From Salifodinibacter halophilus (lineage in GTDB: Bacteria > Pseudomonadota > Gammaproteobacteria > Nevskiales > Salinisphaeraceae), in the NCBI GenBank assembly GCA_012999515.1, contig JABEEB010000001.1, positions 2,108,001 through 2,172,000 of the forward strand: DNA of 64,000 bases, in the 5' to 3' direction. Positions 16,617 to 24,130 of this stretch are shown here, one piece after another. The notes under the pieces are model-generated. The model saw only the letters and a list, made by a program, of their open reading frames with translations. It searched no databases and had not been told where the DNA came from. The translations under genes and the position numbers were made by a program. Each line of letters opens with the position of its first letter. The stretch's first letter is position 1.

Positions 16617-18866
16617 CTAGCCTCGGGCGAACCAGCCAGCCACGATGAGTACAGCAATGCCCAACAGCACCGGCATCACAACGCGTGAGATCCATTCCAG
16701 CCGATGGACGCGGGTGTCATAACCGCGTTTGACCCAATGCAGTTTGAGCGTTGAGCTGGCGATACCGTAGAGGAGCATCAGATAGACCACAAAATAGAGA
16801 TAGTCGAGAAGCGTGAGATAGCTGATATCCGGTAGCTGACGCGAGGTTTTGAGACTGAAGGACACGGTGGTCAACAGCGCTATGACGCCGAGGTTTAGCC
16901 GCGCGGTAAACGGCGGCCCTTCGACCGGTACGAACAACATCGCGTAGCCCAGCATCAACACGAAGAATAGCGGCGCCAGATTGGATAGGACGTAGCTGCT
17001 GGCCAGGCGTTGCACGTGTACCAGCACGTTCAGGCGTGAGTAATCGATATGCGATTGGCGGTTGGTGCGCAGTAGATGCGGGTCACCGAGCGATGATTGC
17101 GTGGAATCCGAGTCCGCGAACACGTGGATATTGGCTAGCCGCCACGCTGTGGAGTGATGCAGTAGCCCACGCTCGGTATCGCCAGTGCCTGGTCTCATGC
17201 CGATACGATCCGGCACGAGTTTGACATGGTTGGCCTGCGTGTCCTTGGGCCGCATACGGATGGCTAATGTCTGCGAGTCGAACGGGAATTGGTGGAAATC
17301 AAAATCGGCGGCAAAGGTAGCATCGGCACGGTACGCGACGTAGTGTTGACCGTCTTCGGTTCTTTCAGCGACCGGGGTGCCGAGGTCGACCGACTCTAGC
17401 GAGCGGTTGAAGATAATGTTATCGGGGTTGAAATCCGATGCGTCGAGATAGCGAAACCAAAGATAAAAATCGGCTTTAAATGTCGAGCTGTGGGTATCGA
17501 TATTGCGGATACTGCGGATATCGATGCCGGTGTAGACAATATTGGTTTTGTCGTAGCGGTGGCCGCCCATCGTGACTTTTCGGTCTGGACTGGCTTTTGT
17601 ATCCGGGGGCGGGGTGGCGGACTCGTTGCCGGCCGGCGTCAACTGAACAGGCGCCGAGATCAGTTGCCCGCGCGAATACATGCCGAAAGTCGAAGGTTTG
17701 ATCACGCCGCCGTTTTCATTGAAATACAGCAACCCGGTGATGCCGCGATAAGCCGTTGTCAGCGAGTGGTGGCGGCCGAGCTGTTTTTGTAGTGCGTCGC
17801 GCAGCCCGCGCGTTGAATGGTCGCCGTCGAGCTGTTTTAAAGCGGCGGCGATCATCCCCACAGCGTCGTAGTTCGGCGCCGCGACTGGCCGTGGTTCGCG
17901 TTGGTAACGAGTGCGAAACGCGCCGATAAATGCTTGGGCCTTTTCGTTGGCCACGTCCGGCAGAAAATAAGTCGTCGCGAAGATGCCGTTAGTGGCTTGG
18001 GCCATCGTCGCGTCCGACTGTTTTAGCGAGCTAAATGCCTGTCGGAATGAGTTTAGACCGACAGCATCGCCGCCGATTATGGTTAAGTCCACGTTAGCGG
18101 CATGGAGTTTGGTTACCAGCCGCGCCGCGTCGTGTCCCAGCAGACCGATGTATAACGCACCGGGATGGGGTTGTTTTTTGAGTCGTGCCACGATCTTGTC
18201 GAGACGTTTGCCGGTAGCCGGTTTCGATGAATCCACCGCAAAACGATGCTTGATTTGCATACCGAGGCTTCTGGCTTTGTCGATGTAGGCGCGCGCCAGC
18301 GTTTTGCCGTAGGCGTCGGTCTCGTAGACCACGCTTACGTTTTTCTGATTCAGTACTCCGTCGGTATATAGCGCGCTGAAGCGACCCTTGCTGTCGTTGT
18401 CCGGTACGACCCGGAAATACCAGGGATTGTTTTGAACCAGCTCGGGCGCTGTCGAGCTGCCGGTTACCACTGGCATGTTTTTATTTTTGAAAACCGGCGC
18501 CGCCGTGACCGAGACCGAGGAAAAATAGGCTCCGACAGCCGCGATGGCGTCGCTGTCGGCGATTTTATTGGCCAGTTGACGGCCGTGCTTCGGGTTCGAC
18601 TTGGTGTCGTATGGTGTAAGCGCCAGCGGCCGGCCATCGATGCCGCCGTTTTGGTTGACTCTTTTGGCTTGGAGTTTGGCCGCCGCAAGCATTGCTTGAC
18701 CGCTCTCGGCGTAGTCGCCGCTCATGGGGCCGAGAACGGCAATTTCGACGGGCCGTGGCTGGGATTGCCAGTACAGCAGGCTGCCTACGATACCCACGCA
18801 TATCAGAAGACTGGCAACTGTGGCCAGAATACCGCGGAGCCCGAAACGCCGCCCGTCTGTCGCCAT
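16617..18866 (-). CDS. Periplasmic binding protein-pentameric ligand-gated ion channel fusion
   Basis: One 749-residue reading frame. Residues 10-32 are a hydrophobic signal or anchor. Residues 39-408 match LivJ/LivK-type solute receptors (VLGPMSGDYAESGQ, NGGIDGRPL, MPVVTGSSTAPEL, VVYETDAYGK, NYDAVGMIAAAL). After a Pro/Lys linker (409-432), residues 440-619 look like the channel extracellular domain: STFKADFYLWFRY, then DFDFHQFPFDSQTL with FPFD at 527-530, the Cys-loop equivalent without cysteines as in GLIC. M1 spans about 621-645 (Pro632), M2 653-676, the LPDISY linker 678-683, M3 684-708 and M4 724-746. The inferred job is a homopentameric channel gated or modulated by an amino-acid-like ligand in the periplasm. 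No helper gene is adjacent; SURF1 is divergent. Confidence 0.88.
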   Translation of the reverse strand: MATDGRRFGLRGILATVASLLICVGIVGSLLYWQSQPRPVEIAVLGPMSGDYAESGQAMLAAAKLQAKRVNQNGGIDGRPLALTPYDTKSNPKHGRQLANKIADSDAIAAVGAYFSSVSVTAAPVFKNKNMPVVTGSSTAPELVQNNPWYFRVVPDNDSKGRFSALYTDGVLNQKNVSVVYETDAYGKTLARAYIDKARSLGMQIKHRFAVDSSKPATGKRLDKIVARLKKQPHPGALYIGLLGHDAARLVTKLHAANVDLTIIGGDAVGLNSFRQAFSSLKQSDATMAQATNGIFATTYFLPDVANEKAQAFIGAFRTRYQREPRPVAAPNYDAVGMIAAALKQLDGDHSTRGLRDALQKQLGRHHSLTTAYRGITGLLYFNENGGVIKPSTFGMYSRGQLISAPVQLTPAGNESATPPPDTKASPDRKVTMGGHRYDKTNIVYTGIDIRSIRNIDTHSSTFKADFYLWFRYLDASDFNPDNIIFNRSLESVDLGTPVAERTEDGQHYVAYRADATFAADFDFHQFPFDSQTLAIRMRPKDTQANHVKLVPDRIGMRPGTGDTERGLLHHSTAWRLANIHVFADSDSTQSSLGDPHLLRTNRQSHIDYSRLNVLVHVQRLASSYVLSNLAPLFFVLMLGYAMLFVPVEGPPFTARLNLGVIALLTTVSFSLKTSRQLPDISYLTLLDYLYFVVYLMLLYGIASSTLKLHWVKRGYDTRVHRLEWISRVVMPVLLGIAVLIVAGWFARG

Positions 18867-18917
18867 TGTTCCCCGGTTATGTGCTGCCGTTTAGTTATGT
18901 CGAATACAGCCCACTGG

Positions 18918-18946
18918 TTTATACCACGTTGTACGCTATATGACAT
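18918..18946 (-). promoter_or_regulatory. Candidate promoter of the receptor-channel gene
   Basis: Read on the minus strand: ATGTCA (18946-18941), 17 bases, then TATAAA (18923-18918), about 52 bases before the ATG at 18866. The -35 match is four of six. It lies in the 116-base gap shared with divergent SURF1. Confidence 0.35.
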
Positions 18947-18982
18947 TGAACAGGGCGTGCCACAGGATGTTGCAATAATCCG

Positions 18983-19759
18983 ATGCGTAAGGAATTGAGC
19001 CTAGGACACTATCGATTGACGCTGCCGCCGTGGTGGGGTGCTTTGTTGGTTGCAATTATCGTGCCCGGGCTTTGCGCACTCGGTGTTTGGCAGATTCAGC
19101 GCGCCCATTATAAGGAGCGCTTGCAGGCTACGATCCAGGCGGCGCGCGCCCAGGGCCCCCAGCCATTGCGGGCGGGCACCGCGCGTGACGCCGCGAACGG
19201 TGGGTCATCGGCGCTGGCGTATCGACAACGGTATGTCGTCACCGGCCGCTATGATGAGGCGCATCAGATACTGTTAACCGACCAAAGCCAGGGGCAGCGT
19301 ATTGGCTACCGCGTCTGGACGCCCCTGGTTCTAACCAACGGCGTACGCGTCATGGTCGATCGTGGCTGGATCCCGCGGGCGGATGAACAGTCCAAACAGC
19401 CACCCAATCCGCCGGCACCGGACGGTACGGTTCGCATTAAAGGGAGTTGGCGCAACTATCCGCAGCCGGGGCTCGAGTTCGGCCTACGTGATCAAGCGTG
19501 TCATCCGGATCGCTGGCCACGGACGCTGAGCTATCCCGGGGACGCGACGGTTGCGTGTCAGTATGACGGCCAGGTGGCGAATGGCTTGCTATTACTCGAT
19601 CCGAAAGCCGACGGAGGCTTTGTCCGCGACTGGGAAGATGGCCGGCTCGGGTTGCCGCCATTTGCCCATTATGCGTATGCATCGCAATGGTTTCTGGGGG
19701 CAGTAGTTGCCATTGCCATACTGGTTATAACCAATATGCGTCGTCGAAGTGATGCGTGA
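18983..19759 (+). CDS. SURF1 family cytochrome oxidase biogenesis protein
   Basis: Inner-membrane assembly factor for haem-copper oxidases. The 258-residue protein has the SURF1 layout: a membrane helix at about 18-38 followed by GVWQIQRAHYKERL, a periplasmic domain with VVTGRYDEAHQILLTDQ, the GYRVWTPLVL and VDRGWIPR motifs, and a second membrane helix near 233-252 followed by basic residues. SURF1 genes usually sit in cox operons; here it is alone, divergent from the receptor-channel gene and convergent with hydroxybutyrate dehydrogenase. Confidence 0.9.
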   Translation: MRKELSLGHYRLTLPPWWGALLVAIIVPGLCALGVWQIQRAHYKERLQATIQAARAQGPQPLRAGTARDAANGGSSALAYRQRYVVTGRYDEAHQILLTDQSQGQRIGYRVWTPLVLTNGVRVMVDRGWIPRADEQSKQPPNPPAPDGTVRIKGSWRNYPQPGLEFGLRDQACHPDRWPRTLSYPGDATVACQYDGQVANGLLLLDPKADGGFVRDWEDGRLGLPPFAHYAYASQWFLGAVVAIAILVITNMRRRSDA

Positions 19760-19839
19760 TGTAAATGTGTCAAATCGGCTGACAGAACACCAGAACAGCG
19801 TGCGAATCGCGCTAGGGCGCGCACCGTACTAGTGCGGGC

Positions 19840-20619
19840 TTACTGCATACCCCAGCCGTGCGTCAGGAGCATGGATTGTCCGGTCAGGGCATTGGTTTTG
19901 TAACAGGCCAGCACCACAGCCATTTCGGAGATGTCTTCGACCGTCGTAAATTGGCCGTCCACCGTGCCCTGGAGCATGACATCGCTGACGACTTCGTCTT
20001 CACTGATTCCTAGATTTTCCGCCTGTTCTGGAATCTGCTTTTCGACCAGCGGCGTACGTACGAAACCAGGGCAGATCACGTTCGCGCGCACGCCATACTC
20101 GGCGCCTTCCTTAGCCACTGTGCGGCACAGGCCGAGCAGGGCATGTTTCGCGCTTACATAAGGTGATTTCAGTGGTGAGGCCTCGTGCGAGTGGATTGAG
20201 CCCATGTAGATCACGGTGCCTTTTTGCGCTGCATACATGTGGCGCAGGCATGCCTTGGTGGTCAGAAAGGCGCCGTGCAAATGGATGTCGATGATCTTTT
20301 GCCAGTCCTCGTAAGCGAGATTCTCGACCCGATCTATGTGTTGGGCACCGGCGTTGCTGACCAGGACATCCACGCCACCAAAGCGTGACACGGTTTGTTC
20401 GACGCCTTGTTCGACAGCCTGTTCGTCGGTCACGTCCATCTCGACGGCCATGGTGCTGTCGCCATTGGCGTCGATATCGCGCGCGGCTGCTTGTGCCCGC
20501 TCCCTATCTAGATCAGCGACCGTGACATAGGCGCCGTCGGCCACATACGCCTGGGCAATACTCTTGCCAATACCGCTTGCTGCGCCGGTGACAAGTGCCA
20601 CCTGATTCTTCATCCGCAT
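19840..20619 (-). CDS. 3-hydroxybutyrate dehydrogenase
   Basis: NAD-dependent short-chain dehydrogenase interconverting 3-hydroxybutyrate and acetoacetate, the step after poly-3-hydroxybutyrate breakdown. The 259-residue protein has the TGAASGIGKSIA cofactor motif, NAG at the usual place and the catalytic Tyr and Lys in SPYVSAKHALLG. The stretch YMGSIHSHEASPLKSPY and the C-terminal LLTHGWGMQ are specific to this subfamily among short-chain dehydrogenases. The PHA regulator PhaR is encoded at 61965-62459. It is a single gene. Confidence 0.92.
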   Translation of the reverse strand: MRMKNQVALVTGAASGIGKSIAQAYVADGAYVTVADLDRERAQAAARDIDANGDSTMAVEMDVTDEQAVEQGVEQTVSRFGGVDVLVSNAGAQHIDRVENLAYEDWQKIIDIHLHGAFLTTKACLRHMYAAQKGTVIYMGSIHSHEASPLKSPYVSAKHALLGLCRTVAKEGAEYGVRANVICPGFVRTPLVEKQIPEQAENLGISEDEVVSDVMLQGTVDGQFTTVEDISEMAVVLACYKTNALTGQSMLLTHGWGMQ

Positions 20620-20970
20620 GAGCCATGACCTCCGCTGGCGTCCAACTTCCCACCGTATTTATCTGGCGTATACGACTCTTGTGTGCTCATAAGCCAGGCA
20701 GCACTGATTATCGCTGGCCAGCCCGTCTTAGTACAGAAATCTACACAAACAAGAGGGAGATAGTGGGGTGCCACCGAGGAGGCTTGTGTGGTTAATGCGC
20801 GAGGTCGCAGCTTTTTAGCGACACAAGAGCCTGAGCGAAGCGTGCCTTGCCGGACAGAAGTGGCTTAATGCCGGCTCCGGTCCGGTCGCGTCTATGTGCG
20901 CATGCGGCGATCAGGCCAAACCACTACGTTTGGTCGACAGCTAATGACACCTGGTCGCCGCAATCGTCCC
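20620..20970. other. Gene-free stretch downstream of tmRNA
   Basis: About 350 bases between the hydroxybutyrate dehydrogenase start and the tmRNA terminator. No open frame, repeat or RNA gene was recognised. The 3' end of ssrA is a known integration site in many bacteria; no copy of the tmRNA 3' end and no integrase was seen here. Confidence 0.5.
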
Positions 20971-20971
20971 G

Positions 20972-21000
20972 AAAAAATAAAACCCCTGTAAAAACAGGGG
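20972..21000 (-). terminator. Intrinsic terminator of tmRNA
   Basis: On the minus strand: CCCCTGT, loop, ACAGGGG (seven-base stem with four-base loop), then TTTTATTTTTT. It begins six bases after the tmRNA CCA end. Confidence 0.92.
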
Positions 21001-21006
21001 CGTAAA

Positions 21007-21365
21007 TGGTGGAGGCGGCGGGATTCGAACCCGCGTCCACGGATTCGCCACCCTCGGGTCTACATGCTTATTTCGCCTTCGGTTGTCGGCCAACGTTGCC
21101 CGGCGAACAGGGACCGCGTTGGCTTACCTCCGTTTACTATTAACGAATCGGCCCGGAGTGGGGCTTTATCGCGAGTCTGTAAGAGTCGATACCCGGTTCC
21201 AGAAGTACAGACACTTGCCGGATGGGCAGCAGCGGGTTTTATGCCGCTACGGCGTAGTTGTCGTCGTTTGCAACTAGCTTTAATTGCAACTGGTTTTACG
21301 AGGTGAGTCGCGACCTCGGCATGCACCTTGGGCGTTGACATCCGCGTCGAAGCCAAATCGCCCCC
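21007..21365 (-). ncRNA. ssrA: Transfer-messenger RNA (tmRNA)
   Basis: Rescues stalled ribosomes together with SmpB. The 5' end GGGGGC pairs with GCCTCC at the 3' end, completing the tRNA-like domain; the 5' part has GATTTGGCTTCGACG and the 3' part the T arm GGGTTCGAATCCC followed by encoded CCA (21007-21009). The tag frame is 21239-21271 on the minus strand, starting at a GCA resume codon and ending TAA: ANDDNYAVAA, close to ANDENYALAA of Escherichia coli. It lies 39 bases downstream of smpB on the same strand. Confidence 0.97.
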
Positions 21366-21404
21366 GGAAATTCGTCACCAGTATAACGCTGCTTGCGCCA
21401 GCCG

Positions 21405-21878
21405 TCAGTTTCTAAGCAACTGGGCCTTGCGGCGTTGCCAGTCGCGTTCTTTTTGGGTTTCACGCTTGTCGTGTTTTTCCTTGCCCGTGGCGAGCGCAAC
21501 ATCGAGTTTGGCGAGGCCTTTTTTCCAATACATGGCGAGCGGGACGACGGTCTGGCCGCGCCGTTCGACAGCCCCCAGTACTTGCGATAGCTCGCGCGCG
21601 TTCAAAAGCAGTTTGCGCGTTCGCGTCGGATCCACGTCGGCGGCAAGAAAGGTGGACTCCAACGGTTGAATGTGGGCGCCGAGCAGGAATGCTTCGCCGT
21701 ATCGCATCCAGACGTAGGCTTCGGCGATACGGCCTTTGCCCGCGCGCAGTGCCTTGACTTCCCACCCCTCGAGTACGATACCGGCTTCGAATCGGTCACC
21801 GAGGAAGTAGTCATGGCGCGCACGACGGTTCAGCGCGATGGTGTTGTCGTTGCTGGTTTTGTGCTTCGTCTTGGCCAT
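21405..21878 (-). CDS. smpB: SsrA-binding protein SmpB
   Basis: RNA-binding partner of tmRNA in trans-translation; it mimics the missing anticodon stem in the decoding centre. The 157-residue protein has the OB-fold core (RARHDYFLGDRFEAGIVL, GWEVKALRAGKG), the LLLNARELSQ segment and the basic C-terminal tail with KHDKRETQKERDWQR needed for accommodation. The frame runs upstream to 21929, but MAKTKHK is the family start. TATAAT ends seven bases before this ATG, so the mRNA may be leaderless. Confidence 0.96.
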   Translation of the reverse strand: MAKTKHKTSNDNTIALNRRARHDYFLGDRFEAGIVLEGWEVKALRAGKGRIAEAYVWMRYGEAFLLGAHIQPLESTFLAADVDPTRTRKLLLNARELSQVLGAVERRGQTVVPLAMYWKKGLAKLDVALATGKEKHDKRETQKERDWQRRKAQLLRN

Positions 21879-21884
21879 GAACGT

Positions 21885-21890
21885 ATTATA
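21885..21890 (-). promoter_or_regulatory. -10 box six bases ahead of the smpB start
   Basis: Consensus TATAAT on the minus strand with the six bases ACGTTC between it and the ATG. A transcript starting at the usual distance would begin at or next to the start codon. No good -35 box was found. Confidence 0.5.
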
Positions 21891-21916
21891 CCCTCGGGTT
21901 TTCAGATGGCTTGGCA

Positions 21917-23290
21917 ATGACGCTAGCACTGGACCGGCCGCGTCGCTGGTCTTCCTATACGACGTTCGTTGTGGTGGTTGTCGCAGCGCTGGTCAACCTC
22001 AGCGGTTTCTGGCGGCTACCGTACTTGATCGAGGCCAACGGAGGCGCGGCCTTCGTAATGGTTTATCTCGGGGCAGCGCTGCTCGTTGGTGTACCGCTGG
22101 TCGCCGGCCAGCTCTTGTTGGTGCGCGGTACCAATCTGGATATTTTCGGCACAGTGGCTACTGTTACCCGACGTAGTCGGGTTGCCGGCTTATGGCGTGC
22201 GCTGGCCGCGGTGATGCTTGTCGCGCTGGTATTGCTGCTTGCGGTATACGCTGTTGTCTCGGCCTGGAGCATCGCGTTTGCGGTGCGCGGGTTGGCCGGC
22301 GTTTTGCCCACGGAAACGGCTACTGCGGCCACAACATATTTCCACGCATTCCTGCGCGATTCCGCGCGCGGTTGGGGGTGGTTGGTTTTGCTCGCGACCG
22401 TTGTTATGGCGGTCGCTGGCGCCGGGTTGCACCGTGGCCTGTCGGTCGTGATGCGCATGCTGGCAGGCTTGCTGGTCTTGGGCTTGGCTGTTGTGTTGAT
22501 CGCGACGTACGTCTGGGGCGGGAGTGGCTCGGCCCTGGCCAGCTGGCTGACTTTTGGGCCGGCAGCACTTGGATGGCCGGCCGTGATCGCGGCGTTTGGG
22601 CAAACCGTTTTCGGGTTAGCGCTTGGCAGTGGCGTGTTGCTTGGGCTTGGCACGTATTTGCCTGCACGTGCACCGGTCGTACGTCTGGCGTGGGCGGTGG
22701 TCGCCGGTCAGGTTGTTGTGTCGTTGCTCGCGGCCGCCGCCGTTGTCGCGATCATTCATCCCGAGGGTGCTACGCGGCTGGATGCGCTGCAGCAGCTGTT
22801 CGTTGTTATCCCCGCGCACGGTGGCGCGTTTGGTTTGGCCGAGCTGCTGCTGGCTGTGCTCGCGGTCGCGGCGATCACGACGATGTTGGCGCTTTTCGAG
22901 CCGCTCGTTTTGTTTATTGAGCGCCGACTCGAGTGGTCGCGTATCCGCGCCAGTGTCAGTGCGGCCGGCGTTATTTTGTTGGTCGCCGGTTTTGCCTTGT
23001 TGTCCTATGGTCCACTGACGGCCTGGCCGGGTGTTGGTCGGGATGTGTTCGGTGGCTTGATTTGGCTGGTTGGTGGTGTGTTGTTGCCGGTCGGCGCATT
23101 ATGGCTCGCTGCCGTGTCGATTGCCGCCGTCGAAAAAAGGCTCGCTGTCGCGCATCGTGATGGCGACACAGTCGGTGGTCTGAAACTGTGGCTGGGGCTG
23201 CTCCGACTGCCGGCGTTGCTTGCGCTTATGGTCGTGGCTGTAGAGAGCAGCGGGCTGTTGGCGTGGGCGCGCGCGCTTTGGGCGGAGTGA
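21917..23290 (+). CDS. NSS-family (neurotransmitter:sodium symporter type) transporter
   Basis: Polytopic inner-membrane protein of 457 residues with 11-12 hydrophobic segments. The first segment carries the NSS signature in altered form: NLSGFWRLPYLIEANGGAAF corresponds to the N-x-WRFPY-x-x-x-x-NGGGAF sodium and substrate site of LeuT-fold NSS proteins. Expected to import an amino acid or related amine with sodium; the substrate is unknown. It occupies the place of ratA between smpB and rnfH in this otherwise conserved order. The chosen ATG follows a possible TTG at 21911. It overlaps the rnfH start. Confidence 0.85.
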   Translation: MTLALDRPRRWSSYTTFVVVVVAALVNLSGFWRLPYLIEANGGAAFVMVYLGAALLVGVPLVAGQLLLVRGTNLDIFGTVATVTRRSRVAGLWRALAAVMLVALVLLLAVYAVVSAWSIAFAVRGLAGVLPTETATAATTYFHAFLRDSARGWGWLVLLATVVMAVAGAGLHRGLSVVMRMLAGLLVLGLAVVLIATYVWGGSGSALASWLTFGPAALGWPAVIAAFGQTVFGLALGSGVLLGLGTYLPARAPVVRLAWAVVAGQVVVSLLAAAAVVAIIHPEGATRLDALQQLFVVIPAHGGAFGLAELLLAVLAVAAITTMLALFEPLVLFIERRLEWSRIRASVSAAGVILLVAGFALLSYGPLTAWPGVGRDVFGGLIWLVGGVLLPVGALWLAAVSIAAVEKRLAVAHRDGDTVGGLKLWLGLLRLPALLALMVVAVESSGLLAWARALWAE

Positions 23291-23580
23291 GCTTGGTGGC
23301 TGACGAGACGCTACGCGTGGAAGTCGTTTTTGCGCTGCCCGGTCGGGTTTGGCGTGAAGCGGTGATGTTGCCAGCCGCAAGCACAGTGGCCGATGCCGTC
23401 GCCGCGTCTGGACTGGCCTCGGTCTGTGCAGATGAAACCGGCGAGCCGCCGGCTGGTTACGGTGTCTACGGGCGCAGCGTTCGCCCGTCCGAGGTGCTTA
23501 TCGACGGCCAGCGCGTCGAGATTTATCGCCCGCTGATTATCGATCCGCGTAAAAGACGACGTGAGCGCGAGGCGCGTTAG
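23287..23580 (+). CDS. rnfH: RnfH family ubiquitin-fold protein
   Basis: Small beta-grasp protein (97 residues from the GTG at 23287, which overlaps the stop of the transporter gene). Visible family features are the VEVVFALPGRVWREAVMLP opening, the VYGRSVRPSEVLIDGQRVEIYRPL block and the basic end DPRKRRRERE. The function of RnfH is poorly known; its usual neighbours smpB, bamE and recN are here. Alternative TTG/GTG starts exist at 23293 and 23296. Its TAG stop overlaps the bamE TAA stop within the four bases TTAG, so the two genes converge with no gap. Confidence 0.88.
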   Translation: MSLVADETLRVEVVFALPGRVWREAVMLPAASTVADAVAASGLASVCADETGEPPAGYGVYGRSVRPSEVLIDGQRVEIYRPLIIDPRKRRREREAR

Positions 23581-23957
23581 CTGTCGATTTGATTCTGACC
23601 GTTGCCGGCCGCGTCGTTTTTGCCATCGCCGACCTGCGACGTGAATTCGGCGTTGCCGCTGACTTTGGCCAGTTTGTCCTGGTTGAAATACAGGATCAGC
23701 TTTGAGCGATTTTCATGGGCGCGGGGGTTGCGGTAATAGAACACATAGTTCTGCCGGTCCGCGTCGAATTTGGGTTTGACAAGCGGCGTGCCCAGCAAAT
23801 ATTTGACTTGCTTGCGCGTCATGCCGAGCTTGAGTTTGCTTACTTTGTTCGGCGCAATGGTGTTGCCCTGGACAATCGGTGTTCGGTAATAACCGGGTAC
23901 GCCGCCTTGGCAAGCTGCAAGCACCAGAGGAGTCAGTAACAGGATCGTCTTTTTCAT
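23577..23957 (-). CDS. bamE: Outer membrane assembly lipoprotein BamE (SmpA)
   Basis: Lipoprotein subunit of the BAM complex that inserts beta-barrel proteins in the outer membrane. The signal peptide ends in the lipobox LAAC (Cys16); the mature part has the BamE core with VQGNTIAPNKVSKLKLGMTRKQVKYLLGTP (in two pieces) and the strand FYYRNP. The frame is open to 24131, but the signal peptide places the start at 23957 (126 residues). It is 173 bases after recN on the same strand. Together with the short BamC-like protein at 9380 it represents the BAM lipoproteins in the window. Confidence 0.94.
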   Translation of the reverse strand: MKKTILLLTPLVLAACQGGVPGYYRTPIVQGNTIAPNKVSKLKLGMTRKQVKYLLGTPLVKPKFDADRQNYVFYYRNPRAHENRSKLILYFNQDKLAKVSGNAEFTSQVGDGKNDAAGNGQNQIDS

Positions 23958-24130
23958 AACGCGGTTTTGCTCGGCGTCGACGTCATAATGGTTGAAACAG
24001 GTCTCGCCTTGCCGACGTTCCTGTGAAATCCCTTTTCTTTGGCCGGCATCATATAGAAGCGTTGGCGGGGTTCCAAATAGCGCGGTTTGAGGCGAATGGC
24101 AATACGGTGGCTGGGCCCGTGGCCCTGGCA

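Noticed and set aside
16617-18866. The 749-residue gene as an ordinary branched-chain amino-acid ABC binding protein
   Set aside because: The C-terminal 310 residues with FPFD loop and four membrane helices do not belong to any ABC binding protein, and no permease or ATPase genes are adjacent.
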